Assembly (NCBI RefSeq): GCF_000143415.4
Contig: NW_003314286.1
Location: forward strand, 327,616-391,615
Direction of reading: 5' to 3'
Length of the DNA stretch: 64,000 bases
Source of the DNA: Selaginella moellendorffii
Taxonomy: Eukaryota; Streptophyta; Lycopodiopsida; Selaginellales; Selaginellaceae
The position numbers and the translations under genes are program-made. How positions within the stretch are numbered: the stretch's first letter is position 1; each line of letters begins with the position of its first letter. The notes beneath the pieces were generated by a model, which saw only the letters and a program-made list of their open reading frames with translations, was not told the origin of the DNA and did not search any database. Below are positions 11,246-23,723 of the stretch, in pieces.

Positions 11246-11638
11246 TTAAGGAGGAAATCTCCCAGCTGATGGCCGCAAGCTTGCTACCACTCGATCGCTT
11301 GCAAAGAGCGAATCGCTTGAGAGACGAAGTAGCGCTTGCCTTCGAGAAAAATCACTCTCCGCGCCACAAACCCTGTTTTAGCCTCTTTTTTCTGACCTAA
11401 TCCCATCGAATAATGGCCCCGCGAATTTCAACGGCTGGACGCTGGTCCACGTCAGCGGCAGTTTAAAGTGGTCTTATCCACGAAAGCTAGGATATTGTCG
11501 AGATGGAATATACCGGCACGTGAACACGTATTGACGAGATTTGAACTCACGCCCTTTCGCAAAGCCGTCATTATGCGTGTTAACTTAATCTAATCTGTTA
11601 GGTCTTTGTGCTTGTATCGTTATGCGCGGGCAAACGAA
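11246..11638. promoter_or_regulatory. Shared divergent promoter region
   Basis: 393 bp separate the start codons of the DCD gene (minus) and the methyltransferase-like gene (plus). It must hold both 5' ends. I see no decisive TATA box. A stretch at 11530-11575 resembles the T-arm of a tRNA on the minus strand but lacks the rest of a cloverleaf. Confidence 0.5.
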
Positions 11639-13008
11639 ATGGGGGAGCTCATCTCGCGATCGCTGCTCCTCGGCGTCGCAATGCTGCTCTTGCTGCTCGC
11701 ATTTGAGTGGAATCTTGACTGGAAGCACCTCGGATCACCGGCGTCGTGGGCCAGCGAGCGCTACTGCGTGAGGAAGATCGACGGCGCAGGCGGGCACTCC
11801 TCTGATTTCGGCCTCCTGGGCGTGCCCTGGTGCAAGTAAGTGCCGAAATATCGATCGACCGATCGGCATTGAGTGTTCCATTGCCCGGTCGTGAAAATTT
11901 CTCTTCCAGGTCCAAGATCCCGGTGGAATGGAGCAAGAGCGAGCTCCTCTTCGGGCTCTACGACTTCTTGCCCGTCTACGCGACGCGGCCGGTCCAGCAG
12001 AACCAGTGGGGGACGAGGCTGGATCACTCTTTCGGGCTGTGGTTCTTGGCGCGGCGGCTCCAGCCGGAGATTATCATCGAGAGCGGGGTGCACAGGGGTC
12101 ACTCGACGTGGATCTTGCGGCAGGCAATGCCGAATGCGTCGATCATCACGCTCAGCCCCGAGCACCCGCGATCGCACGAGAGCGAGGGACCCTTCTACGT
12201 TGATGCGAAGGCATTCTACTTCACCGAGGAGAACTTTACCGATTTTGCGAGCATGGACTGGGACCAAGTCCTGGGCGACGTAGTGAGGCACCGATTTCGC
12301 GTCGACAAGGCCAAGGCGTTGGTGTTCTTTGACGATCACCAGAGCCATCTCAAGAGGTGAGAGCCCAAAATTTTCTTTTCTCTATCACTCTGTGCTCTTT
12401 GAAAGGGTGCAGCAGGCGCAGCAAGCGGGCTTCAAGCACCTAGTCTTCGACGATAACTATGACACTGGGTCTGGAGATGAGTACTCGCTCCGGCAAATAT
12501 GTGATCAGCTTACCACCGGTGAGAGATCTAGAGATCTACGATCCTTTTTCCAAGAATCAGTTATCATCTTTGGTGAAATTTACGTTTCGCTTTGTCAGGA
12601 GGTGGCCACTCTTGCTCCCTGAGCAGCAGGGAGGCGGAGGTCCGATCCCAGCGAAAGAGAGCATGGGAGCGAGCAGTGGACATGACGGAGCTGTGCAGCA
12701 TGAGCGGAGCGTGGTGGGGGATCCGGGGCGAGATGCGCGACAACTTCGACAAGATCAAAGTCCCCATCTCCCATCAGGATCACATCGAAAACTACAAGCT
12801 CGTCCAATCCATGCTGCAAATCTACTGGGAGGTGCCGCCGCTGGCCAGCCCGAGCTTGAGCTACCAGAGGGCTTACGACCCCGCAAGAACGGTGGCGCCA
12901 CTCCTGGGGGAGGAGGAACGGGAGGTTTACAACAGGCTCGGGCTCGACAAGCTCGACGAGTGGGAGTTTAGCGAGTATTTTCAAATGGCTTACGCGCGAC
13001 TCAAATGA
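11639..13008 (+). CDS. Methyltransferase-like single-pass membrane protein (plant conserved)
   Basis: The exons are 11639-11835, 11910-12356, 12406-12518 and 12599-13008, giving 388 residues with all splice phases consistent. Residues about 8-24 form a Leu-rich signal anchor. The rest would lie in the lumen or outside the membrane. A Rossmann-type motif IIESGVHRGHSTWILRQAMP, followed by SPEHP, resembles motif I of class I SAM-dependent methyltransferases. Paired acidic motifs FFDDHQSH and VFDDNYDTGSGDEYS follow at the ends of later strands. The C-terminal 130 residues are hydrophilic and unassigned. No specific substrate can be inferred. An upstream in-frame ATG-less extension exists, and the Met at 11639 is chosen because the anchor follows it directly. 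Confidence 0.85.
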
Positions 13009-13860
13009 TCTTCTAAACACCAATCAGATTTTTAAAATATTCCTTCACAGAAAGCAGATGCTTGAAATATTTTTCTGAATTCCACTGCTCTTTTGCCCGT
13101 CAAAGCCCGCGTGGCAAAAGGGGAAAGATCCTGGCCGTACATGGTAATCCACACGTGCACTTTTGCATCTTGCCAACGTGGCAAGATTATAAGATTTTGT
13201 ATATATTATATGTATATATTTTTCTATGTAATTTTTATTTAATGAATACTTCTGGTTGTTTTTGCCTATAAATGGTATGATGTACTATAACTTTGCATGG
13301 TATTATACATATACCCACCTTTTCATGCTATGTAATTATGAATGTATCATTCAGAATGATCTTTCCATACTTGTATTAACCTTCACATGAATCATATCTA
13401 TATGAAAGGTGGTAAGATCAAGATATGTCCATAACAACACCAGGTCACAACTATGAGAGTTACTGAAAAGTGTGATGAAGTTTACTGTATGCAATTTGTT
13501 TAGTATATATACAAGTTGGGACAAAGGTGATATAAATACATTAGCTAGGCACCTAATTAACTTTCCTTGGTTTACATAAGTTAGTATTCCATAGCTATTG
13601 ACTGCATTAGGTTGCAACTTCCTTGATCAAGTTACCATGGAGGGAGATCACAAACTAGGAAAAGAGGAGCAATTAATGCATGTACACAAGGAACTTACTA
13701 ATCTTCAAAATAATGGTGCATACAAGGTGTAAATATATATCATTCATTCAGTCATTAACTGTTTACAGGGTCTTGTGGCACCCACCAAGAAGCATAAGAC
13801 TGATGGATTATAGTAAGCTGTTTTGATGATCTCATGAGCCATTTGTTTGTTGAGCTCCTC
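13009..13860. other. Intergenic DNA
   Basis: 3' flank of the preceding gene, then AT-rich sequence. A small exon-like text at 13637-13728 (MEGDHKLGKEEQLMHVHKEL) followed by a GT...CAG interval and a short frame to 13813 could be a gene scrap. It is too short to assign. Confidence 0.45.
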
Positions 13861-14017
13861 TATTTATAATTTATAATCTTTCCTAAACACTTTCTAGTAT
13901 ATTCTTGTTTATTCTACTATTGATATGGCCAATAAATTATAAATATGTTTATAACCATTGATCAATTAAAATACTCAATGAATGATACTAAGTATTGTCT
14001 CTCATATTTTTTATCCT

Positions 14018-14500
14018 TCACCATGGTGTGCCAGCTAAGATCCTTTTGCGTCTTTTCAGGTACCATCTTTGTTTGGGTTTCATGGACAGCTCCATCAACC
14101 TTGCATCACACTCTTTCCTTGCAAAGTTTACCAACCTCCCGAGATAAGCTTTTCTCTCATTGAGCAAGCATGCTGAGTAGTGGATTCCATCCAGATTTCT
14201 CTCCCAGATCTGTGAGTGGAGCCTCTTCTCTGCTAAGTTGCTGTGTGCCTTGAGCACCACCATGAAAGTCTGAGCGTTTGGCTGCTGGCTTGCTCATAGC
14301 ACTCAAGAGCAAAGGTTGTTCTCAGCATATCCCAGGAAACAATGTTTTGCTACTCCATGCAAAGTCTCAGCGTTTGGAGGCAGGCCAGCTTCTCGTTGCA
14401 TCTGATAGAAGACGTGCTGTCCCATGATGATTGTGTTCCAGGCAACCAACGTCATGTTTATTTGTCCTCCTGAACACTTCTGATGCTTCCACATGTCCAC
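14018..14500 (-). pseudogene. PPR-like protein fragment, unit 1
   Basis: Minus-strand frames at 14303-14500 and 14018-14263 read like two adjacent pentatricopeptide repeats: VAWNTIIMG...FYQMQREAGLPPNAETL, then QPNAQTF...VLKAHSNLAEKRLHSQI. This fits the plant PLS-type PPR consensus. Stops and frame changes separate them, so no continuous protein is encoded. Equivalent fragments occur in units 2 and 3. Confidence 0.6.
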
Positions 14501-15068
14501 GAGGCTGCTTGTGACGAATGCATCGGCTTTGAATTTGCGAGGTAGACCAACCTATCCTGTTCTTCGTCCCATCCTGTTGAACAACCTGTGTTGCAAGCGG
14601 CAGTGTAGACTTCGACCATACTTTCACAATTGCACTTGCTTGAATGATGCTCTTGACTCTGGAGAAACTTATCTGGCCGCTATGCCCTGCACTGCTTCTT
14701 CTCATCGAAGTTGAGCTTTGAGCGCCTGCAAGAACAGAGAGAAAAAGTAGTACGTTACCTTTTCTCAAACCTTTCGTCTCAAGCAACTTCTCTGGCCTTT
14801 GGAGGTGCACTAACGTCTGCTCCCCCGTCACTCTAGAGGATAGCTCAGTCAAATCGAAACTTGGTAGGTTCTTGCTCTATTTTCCAGTCCATGTTCCAAG
14901 CCACCTGTGCAATAACTTCCATGTCTGGTGACTTCCACCAGTTGACCCTTGTATGTGATCTTCACTGTCCGTGAGCAAGATCCTGCTGTCTTCTTGCTCT
15001 GCAACTTCATCTCCTTGAAGATTGTTTGTACACAATCTTCCATGTGACAACGCATGCACTGTGCTGAC

Positions 15069-15799
15069 TTATGCGTCACTGCCAGTGTTGGCAGGACACT
15101 TTGAGGAGAATCCTAGAGTGCCATTGCTGTGCGAACCACGAGTGTGAACTTCCAGCTGTTTCTTTTCAGTGGGAGGATCCTCCACCACAACTTCGATCTG
15201 CCACCCGGGATCCTGAAAGATCACATTACTGCGCTGCTTCCTTCGAGATAACATCCATCGCACGAGCAAAAAGCACGCGAGCAGCACCAAGATCGCAACC
15301 AAAACCCAGAGAAGAAGCTGGAGCAGCGACCACGTCGTCCTCCGAACCACTGTAACTACTGCTGCGGGTGTTGGTGTGGCCACTGCTGCGTCGTGACTGT
15401 CGCAACGATGGTGGTGGTGGTGGTGGTGGTGGTGGTGGCGGCGTCCTCCATGGTGGTGACCATGGTGATGGTGGTGAACAACCAGAGGAGCTCCATCACC
15501 GTGATGATGATGGTACACTGCTGCTGCTGGAGCTGGATGGTGGTGGCGAGCATGATCGAGGATAGCAGGCGCTGGAGCTAGATGAGCAGGGTGGCCGTGA
15601 GCAGGGTGAACGAAAGCAGCTGGCGCTGGGGCTCGATCTGGAGCGTCACCTTGAAGAACTGGAGCTAAAGCTGGCGCTGGCTCGTGGCCTTGGTGTCCAT
15701 GGTGGTGTGCTGGATGTGCTGGAGCTAGAGCTGGGTGATGGCCCAGGGCGCTTGAGCTCAGCGGGCAAGCATTGGGGCGGCGTGAGCGCGAGAGACCAT
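15069..15799 (-). pseudogene. His/Ala/Pro-rich transmembrane protein remnant, unit 1
   Basis: On the minus strand a frame opens at about 15797 (MVSRAHAAPMLAR) but has a TGA 13 codons in. The downstream frame contains Ala-Pro and His runs encoded by a GGT microsatellite. It then has PTPAAVVTVVRR, a strong transmembrane segment (WSLLQLLLWVLVAILVLLA) and a basic cytoplasmic tail (RRKQRSN). Unit 3 lacks the early stop but shifts frame after the His run, and unit 2 has lost the membrane segment. Taken together they look like one decayed gene, with each copy broken differently. I do not recognise the family. Confidence 0.5.
15410..15440. repeat. GGT trinucleotide microsatellite
   Basis: About ten tandem GGT units encode a His run on the minus strand. 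The run differs in length in the other units (about 21817-21840 and 38934-38962), and its slippage explains the changed reading frames. Confidence 0.8.
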
Positions 15800-18700
15800 A
15801 GCTTACCTGACAAGAGCTTCGACAATAGAAAAATTCAAGCCAGAAAGATTATAATTTAACTCTTGACTTACAAAAATAAAGAGGTACTTTTGGCTTTGTG
15901 AAAAAAAAAAACGAGTAGACTCGAGAGCTGGATTGTCAACAAGGGTGCCATCAGGCTTGAGCATGCCAAAAAGCTCAAACCTAGATGTGAACAGCGATTT
16001 AATCTCACAATCACGAAATGCTCTAGGTATTTCAAAAAGAGAAAATAACTTTAATTTTATGGCAACTCCTTTCCAAGTTCGCAGTGAACAAAACTTTTTT
16101 ACTCGCTTTTCCAAACCTATGGAAACTTGGCACTCATTGAATGTGAGTCATGGAGCTCATAGAGACGCTCAGCCAGCAGCGTGCACAAACTACTTCCTTT
16201 TGCAAAAAAGTGGGAAAATCTATCCATTGCTCTTTTGATATTCTCACAGTGCAACATAGCTCCATATTGATATTGATCCACAGCTCCTCCAGAGTAGAAT
16301 CAGTCAAAATGTCTGGAACGATCCAATAATTGGGATTTCAAGAGCTTTTTAAGAGATGAGGTTCGGAAGGACTAACAAGCTTTTATAGCCAAGAAGCTGC
16401 ATGGAAATGATATGTACATACTCAAGGTCATGAAATCTAATTTTGGCAACATCCTATGAAGTGCTCTAGGTTTAGATTTGTGGAGCATACCCTCAAAAGA
16501 GATGTGTGTGGAATCCACAGGATGGGCTGCTTGTGTACGAGAGACTCCTCTGTTCCAGATCATATCAATTTGATTTATATTGTGTTGGTTGTATAAATTT
16601 CTTTACTCATCCTTTTGAATAACATTGCAAAGCAAAACACTAGCCTTGTTCTTGTGAATATTATTACTATATTATGTATTATTATTATAATTATTAGTAA
16701 CACTAATATTATTTGGTATTTTGGTTTGCTAGTAAACATATTTAGCTACATAATTGTATTGCTAAAAGTAATTTAAAATGAGTAACTTTTCTTTCTTACA
16801 AAATTTCAAAATTGGAAATGTCACCTTCACATTTTTTCAAAGTTTAAGAGCATTTGCTTTTGGTATCTCATAGCCCCTAAACAAACAAATAGAGATATTG
16901 GGAACTCTTGATCAATTCAAAGAAACTAATCATTAAAAACTTACTAGAATCTGCCAATAGAGAGAGCCCAAGTCAACAAAAGGAGTCATTAAGAATAAAC
17001 TTTTAAAATATTCTGGTACACTAAAGAATATTTTCTTAATGTTTTAGTGGAAATATTTTTATTAAATAGGTATTTTAAACAAACTAATAATTTAAATAAT
17101 ATTTAAATATGAGTGGCAATATTTCCTAATTAATAGAGGTTTTCCCTTGTAACCTAATTTACAGATGAAAGTATTATTTTAAGATTTAATAATTAGTATT
17201 ATTAAATATTTAATTATTACTGTAAAATCCATTTGAGTGTAACTTTGAGAAATGCCCTTTGTTATTTTATATGTAACTTATAATAATATTTTATAATAAA
17301 TATTTTAAATTAAAATTCAATACTAATATCTAATTATTTCTCAATGTTATGAAATCCTCATATTAACATTTTAACATTTGATTCCATCCCAAAAAGCATT
17401 AAATATATAAAATAAATATGTTTTTAGGGATTAAAGACCTACCAAAAGTATAACATTGCAGGAAGCATATGCAAGTGCAACTTGGGAATTAATTTGTTGT
17501 GATATTGTAAAATTTTATATTTAAAATATCAATTTCATAATTGAAAATTGTATACTTGTGATGATAGTATTATTATTTAATGTTGAGACTTTTAACTTCC
17601 ACTTTCAACTGTAGTGCTTTTGAGTATGTTACCTTGCTTCCTTTAATTATGTATTTGTAATTTTCACACATTCATTCTTTCTCATTTTTAGAATTTCTTG
17701 AGAAAAGTGCTAAAGTTGAGTTTGTGGTTATGGTTGTAAAGTGTTCTTTTCAAATTTAAAGTTTGCTTCAACTAAAGCCTGAAGCTCCAAATTCATCAAT
17801 TTCACCCCTTCTTCAACTAAGTAAATATATAGTATATATTTTACTTTCTGGATAATTAACACTACATAGACTATGTGAGCAGAACTTCTATAGGACACAA
17901 CAATATGAATAATCACAATATTGTGGAGGATTGCCATATTGTTGTTATCTGCAAAAACAATCAATTGGAGTGTGTAAAGTTCATATAGTAATTTGCTTAA
18001 TATATAATATTCCTCCAATCCAAGTAAAATATTTGATTCTAGAACTGACTTTAAGTCGATGTCTAACTCATTAAATTCTATGAATCTTTCCTAATTTGGC
18101 TTGGAAGCATCTAGGCTCTTCATTCCTCAAAAGCACTGGTCCTCTTTGTTCTATAATTATATGCTTATATTTGAGATAGTGCAAATGGTTTGGCTGTATA
18201 GGCTCACTTCTTTTGACAGTTTCAAAGTTCTCAATTGGTTTTATTGCAAATGAAATTCCAAAATCATATAAAGTTCATTTCATCACTTTTATGACTTTGT
18301 GACCAAGAGGTTGTGTCAATGTTGTGGAACATTCCACCAAACCCTCAAAATTACATCAATTTTTTTTATAACTTGGCCTTTTATATAAAAGTATATAAAG
18401 GTCTATTGTAGCATAGAGATGACTAAATCATTCTAGCATGTTTTATGTGAAAATACGCATTTAGAGCAATTTGTTTTTGATAGCCATATCATATGGTAAA
18501 TTTCAATAAGATTTGTTGTTAACACTTCGTAGCACGTATTTCAAAACTCATTGAATAAAGAAAGATAATTAATAAAGAGATTGATGTGAGTACTTCTTTA
18601 TTTGAGAAATAACTAAAGTCCTTAAATGTGGAAAACAAATAAACCACTATGTCAGCCAAGTTTGTAATTTTAAAATTGCATTTTTCATAAACATCACCCC

Positions 18701-20912
18701 CAACCCATTATAAATGTACAAACTTATATTACTGGTTTGCCATTTTCTAAAGTGCTTGTACCTTTTAAACTCTAGCAAAACCATTTGTGTTTATTATGGT
18801 GTTCAACTTGAATACATTTCTTTGTGCATTCATGTAAACTTTATTCCTAATGGAAAAAGCAACTCTTCTCTCACTTAACAAAAACTTTGTTTATACAACC
18901 ATTATAAACAATTCTAATACTTCATCAATTTGTTTATGCTTTGTTACTCATGAAATTGTAAAACATTGGTGGTGTTGAAAATCGTAATCCAACCTAAATA
19001 GTTATGTTTACTAATACAAGGAGTTAGTAAATGGAGTTGACAAGAATATTCTGATACACTAAAAAATATTCTGTTAAGGTTTTAGCTGCAAACAGTTTTA
19101 TTAATCAGGTATTTTAAGTAAAATAAGTAATTTAAATAATGTTTACATCTGTTTAACTTACCACCATCTAATCTTTGTGGCAGAGGCTTTGGTTATCACC
19201 TAATTTAGAGAATAATTTATAAATTTAATATTCAATAATTATTATTTATACTAATTGTTTAAGTTATATATTCATATTAAGTTAATACAATACCAATATC
19301 TATTTTTTCACCTTATGTTCAAACATTATGATGAATTGAAAGTTTAACATTTAGATCCATAATATGCAAAGGATGAAAGACTTTCAAAGTTTAACGTTAA
19401 AAGAAGTATGTGCATTGCAACTTAGGAATTGGTTGATTATGATGTTGTAAAGATTCCCATTTACAATATCACTTTCTTAACTGAAAACTATATACTTGAG
19501 ATTATGGTATTGTTGATTGATGTTCATATTTACTTTTTAACTATATTACCTTTGAGTATATTGTCTTCACTTTCTTTGACCAAGTATTTGTAATCTTCAT
19601 ATGTTTGTTGTTTCTCTTCTACTAATACAAAATCAGGAAAGATTTAAAGAACTTGTATTGTATTGTATATTTGTACAAGGCATTGTTGAAAGAACAATAT
19701 AACATCTAATCTACAACAAAATGTTGGAAAAATGTAAGTCTCAAGTTTTTATATCGGTTTAATTATATAAGTTTGGGGAAGAAAATTCTATATATTAATG
19801 AGTACATGAGTTAATGAAATAAGCTTGTCTAAGTTTAAGTGACCAAACACCATAGATCTATAATTGCTTTGCTTAAGTGAACTTGAAGTGGTATTGAATA
19901 AACTTTGAATATGCTTGGATATTCTAGGATATTCTACTATCTAATGGCTGTTGTTCATTTAGATTAATCTATTTTTTATAATTTGTGAACATGTTTATAA
20001 TTTATAAAATCTTGGAAAAAACTTTCTAGTATATTCTTTTCTATTCCACTATTGATATGCAATAATATTAATCTTGGTTTATAGATTATAAATATGTTTA
20101 TCATTATTTCTCAATTAAATTATTACTACTATCTAGTAAACCAAGAAAATTATTTATGAGATAAGTATTTTCTCAAATATTTTTATCTCTTCACCATGCT
20201 AAGATCCTTTTTCTTGTTTTCAGGTACCATATTTTTTTGGGTTTCATTGACGGCTCCATCAACCTTGCATCACAAAGCTTACCAACAAGCTCCTGAGAAA
20301 AACTTTTCTCTCATTTTGATTAAATTCTTTGAATCCATGAGATTAGAGCATATGCCTTCAGTGATACGATGGAGTTCCCTCATTCTGACACAGCGCTCCT
20401 AGTTCTCAGGCAACTCCCAAGCACCTAAATGAAAAGTAACCTTCCAAGGCAACATGAGTAACACCTATTAATACCCTCTCCACAATAAAATTGTATGTCC
20501 ATTCCCATTCATGTCATTGATGAAAAAGTCAAAGAAGAAGATACTTACCATGTGTAAGGAGATAAACTCTAAAGCCTCCACAGCTTTTCATTGCCAAACT
20601 TCATTTTCCTGAAAACAGCTTGAAGATAGGGATTTTTAACTAACTCGACCATCTTGGCCTAAGAATTGCATAAACGAAGTACCTTGTGAAGGCTATAAGA
20701 CGAAACAAAGAAGCTATGAACTAGTGAAAAAACTATAGTACCTATGACCATCATGCTTCTTATGAGTAGTGCAAGAAGAAGCGTGTCATCGTGACAGTGA
20801 GGCAGAAAACTTCTTGAGCGGCAGGCATGTCTTCACACTGAGCGAGCACGTGAGTAGTGGATTCCATCCAGATCTCTCCCGGATCTGCGAGTGGAACCTC
20901 TTCTCTGCTAAG

Positions 20913-21287
20913 TCACCGCGTGCCTTGAGCGCCACCATGAAAAGTCTGAGCGTTTGGCTGCCGGTTTGCTCGTAGCACTAAAGAGCAAAGGTTGTTCTCG
21001 GCATATCCCAGGAAACGATGTCTTGCTGCTCCATGCAAAGTCTCAGCGTTTGGAGGCAGCCCAGCTTCTCGTTGCATCTGATAGAAGACTTGCATGTTCG
21101 TGTTCCAGGCAACCAACGTCGTGTTTATTTGTCCTCCTGAACACTTCTGATGGTTCCACAGTCCACGAGGCTGCTTGCGACGAATGCATACGGCTTTGTA
21201 TTCACAATTTGCGAGGTACCTATCCTGTTCTTCGTCCCATCCTGTTGAACAACCTGTGTTGCAAGCCGCAGTGTAGACTTCGACCAT
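20913..21287 (-). pseudogene. PPR-like protein fragment, unit 2
   Basis: The frame contains WNTNMQVFYQMQREAGLPPNAETL and RQPNAQTF, the same PPR-like text as units 1 and 3 with its own deletions. It is not a functional gene. Confidence 0.55.
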
Positions 21288-21741
21288 ACTTTCACAATTG
21301 CACTTGCTTGAATGATGCTCTTGACTCTGGAGAAACTTATCTGGCCGCTATGCCCTGCAATGCTTGTTCTCATCAAAGTTCAGCTTTAAGCGCCTGCAAG
21401 AACACAGAGCAAAAGTAGTACGTTACCTTTTCTCAAACCTTCCGTCTCAAGCAAATTCTCTGGCCTTTGGAGGTGCACTAACGTCTGCTTCCCCGTCACT
21501 CTAGAGGATAGCTCAGTCAAATCGAAACTTGGTAGGTTCTTGCTCTATTTTCCAGTCCATGTCCCGAGCCACCTGTGCAATAACTTCCATATCTGGTGAC
21601 TTCCACCAGTTGACCCTTGTATGTGATCTTCACTGTCCGCGAGCAAGAGCCTGCTGTCTTCTTGCTCTGAAGATTTCTCCTTGAAGATTGTTTGTACACA
21701 ATCTTCCATGTGACAACGCATGCACTGTGCTGACTTACGCG

Positions 21742-22119
21742 TCACTGAACCACTGTAACTACTGCTGCGGGTGTTGGTGTGGCCACTGCTGCGTCGTGAC
21801 TGTCGCGACAACGATGATGGTGGTGGTGGTGGTGGTGGTTGTGGCGTCCTCCATGGTGGTGAACAACCAGAGGAGCCCCATCACCGTGGTGATGATGGTA
21901 CACTGCTGCTGCTGGAGCTGGGGCTCGATCTGGAGCGTCACCTTGAAGAACTGGAGCTAAAGCTGGCGCTGGCTCGTGGCCTTGATGTCCATGGTGGTGT
22001 GTTGGATGTGCTGGAGCTAGAGCTGGAGCTCGCGGGTGTGAAGCTTGGTGATGGCCGCCATGCCAGGGCGCTGGAGCTCGTCGGGCAAGCATTGGGGCGG
22101 TGTGAGCACGAGAGACCAT
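21742..22119 (-). pseudogene. His-rich protein remnant, unit 2 (membrane segment deleted)
   Basis: This frame starts at MVSRAHTAPMLARRAPAP, is rich in Ala-Pro and His, and stops just after VVTVVQ. The transmembrane and cytoplasmic part present in units 1 and 3 is missing through a deletion of about 250 bp. Confidence 0.5.
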
Positions 22120-22664
22120 AGCTTACCTTACGAGAGCTTTGACAATAGAAAAATCCAAGCGAGAAAGATTATAGAGGTACTTTTGGCTTTGTGAAAAATA
22201 AAAACGAGTAGACTCGAGAGCTAGTGACGCTGTGGATTGTCAGCAAGGGTGCCATTGGGCTTGAGCATGCCAAAGAGCCCAAACCTAGATGTGAACAGCG
22301 ATTTAATCTCACAATCACGAAATGCTCTAGGTACAAATATTTCAAAAAGAGAAAACAATTTTAATTTGATGGTAACTCCTTTTTAGGCTCAATCCCAATG
22401 TAGTGAACGAAACGTTTTTACTCGCTTTTCAAACCTCTGGAAACTTGGCACTCATTGAATGCAAGTCATGGTGGAGACACAAGCCATCAGCATACACAAA
22501 CTACTTCCTTTTGAAAAAAAGTGGGAAAAAGAAACACAAGATAAATGTCTATCCATTGATGTTTTGATGGTCTCATGGTGCAACATCCATCCATAGCTCC
22601 CCCAAAGGTCAACACCAGTAAAATTGGTCAAAACGCCTGGAACGATCCAATAATTGAACATATT

Positions 22665-22737
22665 TGGAGATGCTAGGTATCAATCCCGGTGCCTTTCACA
22701 TGCTAAGCGAGCGCTCTACCAACTGAGCTACATCCAC
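22665..22737 (-). tRNA. tRNA-Ala (AGC), degenerate copy
   Basis: Reading the minus strand gives a 73-nt tRNA-like sequence with the D-arm GTAGCTCAGTTGGTAGAGC and the anticodon loop TTAGCAT (anticodon AGC). The T-loop is ATTGATA and the discriminator base is A. The acceptor, anticodon and T stems each contain a mismatch or wobble pairs against the usual plant tRNA-Ala. It is therefore probably a pseudogene or an old copy. It sits inside repeat unit 2. Unit 3 keeps only its 3' third (39883-39901), and unit 1 lacks it. Confidence 0.75.
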
Positions 22738-23548
22738 TTAGCAAAGAAAGGGGAATGCTAATCTTTTCTCTTCACCATTCTAATACTCATCCTTTGAGTG
22801 ATGAGCTTTGGAAAGACCACCATCTGCAGCAGGTTTCTATAGGCGAGCAGCTGCATTTGCAGGCAACCATGAAGAATGTTACTAATGCTTATAATAATAA
22901 TACATAATATAGTAATAGTATTCACAAGAGGAGGACGAAAAGAGAGTGTTATTCAAGAGGATGAGTAAAGAAATTGGTAAAACCAACACAATATAAATCA
23001 ATTGGTTAAACACTAATATTTTTTGGTATTTTGGTTTGCTAGTAAACATATTTAGCTACATAATTGTATAACTAAAAGTCTTTTACTGAGAAACTTTTTT
23101 TTCTTACAAAATTTCAAAATTGGAAACATCACCTTTACATTCTTTCAGAGTTTAAATGCATTTGCTTTTGGTGTCTCATAAATAGAGATATTGTGCATAC
23201 TGATCAATTCAAAGAAACTAATTATTAAAAGCTTACTAGGTGATGGATTTTGTTTCAAGGTGGCCTCTCTCCATTCCTTGTATTCTAAGCATGTTGTCCT
23301 ACCTAGATCATGTATAAAAACCAAACTAATGCCTTTAAAACTTGTAAGTTGTAACAAGGAAATCAATGCCTTCCTATTGACCTCAAGAATCTACAACTTA
23401 ATGTATTTCTAAGCATATCTGCTAATAAAGAGAGCCAGCTCAACAAAAGGAGTCATTAAGAATATTTTAAAAATATTTTGGTACACTAAAGAATATTTTC
23501 CAAACATGTATTTTAAACAAAATAGTAATTTAAATAATATCTAGATCT

Positions 23549-23723
23549 TGTGAGGTCCAAGTGTATGGCTACGATGCTGTATACTAATATTAGCGTAGTG
23601 GGATTTTGGTAACTATCAAATTGGTTTCAATTCAAACCACTCACTCCTGTATATAAACTAGGGTTTTTGGGCTAATTGATATGCACATTTTCTGTATCCC
23701 TTTCTATATTCTATACACTCATA
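23549..23723 (+). repeat. 5' LTR of element 3
   Basis: It begins TGTGAGGTCC and matches 34656-34831. A TATATAA box at about 23652 suggests the promoter. A third copy of this LTR, truncated at its start, lies at about 40945-41110. Confidence 0.85.

Larger units (their letters stand above)
13861..17170. repeat. Tandem repeat unit 1 (3' half of a ~6-kb unit)
   Basis: From 13861 (TATTTATAATTTATAATC) onward the sequence matches 37374 onward (unit 3) almost base for base and 20000 onward (unit 2) more loosely. Upstream of 13861 the match stops abruptly, so this is a truncated copy. It carries PPR-like remnants, a Cys/Lys-rich frame at 14849-15079, a His-rich transmembrane frame and AT-rich tail sequence. 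The anchor text AGAGACCATA lies at 15791 here and at 22111 in unit 2, a period of 6,320 bp. Confidence 0.85.
17171..23548. repeat. Tandem repeat unit 2 (near-complete, ~6.4 kb)
   Basis: The first 2.7 kb is AT-rich non-coding DNA that matches 34840-37370 of unit 3 (for example the 17735-17830 and 35055-35150 blocks). The remaining part matches units 1 and 3 with PPR-like and His-rich remnants. It ends at element 3, whose LTR begins at 23549. Inside the AT-rich part, 17000-17680 and 19030-19620 are similar to each other, an older internal duplication. Confidence 0.8.

Noticed and set aside
10643-11400. Long plus-strand frames (10643-11269 and 11050-11400)
   Set aside because: They are the antisense of the poly-Gln/His-rich first exon of the DCD gene and contain Leu and Gly runs from repeat codons.
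11530-11590. tRNA-like text on the minus strand (GAGTTCAAATCTCG)
   Set aside because: Only a T-arm-like stem and loop is present. No matching acceptor stem, D-arm or plausible anticodon arm was found.
13351-13617. 88-codon minus-strand frame
   Set aside because: No domain, AT-rich sequence and no start context. A retroelement origin was considered but no motif supports it.
13637-13813. Two exon-like pieces separated by GT...CAG
   Set aside because: Too short and without a recognisable family; possible gene scrap only.
15368-15581. Plus-strand Gly/Val-rich frames in the GGT microsatellite
   Set aside because: They are translations of a trinucleotide repeat opposite the His-rich remnant.
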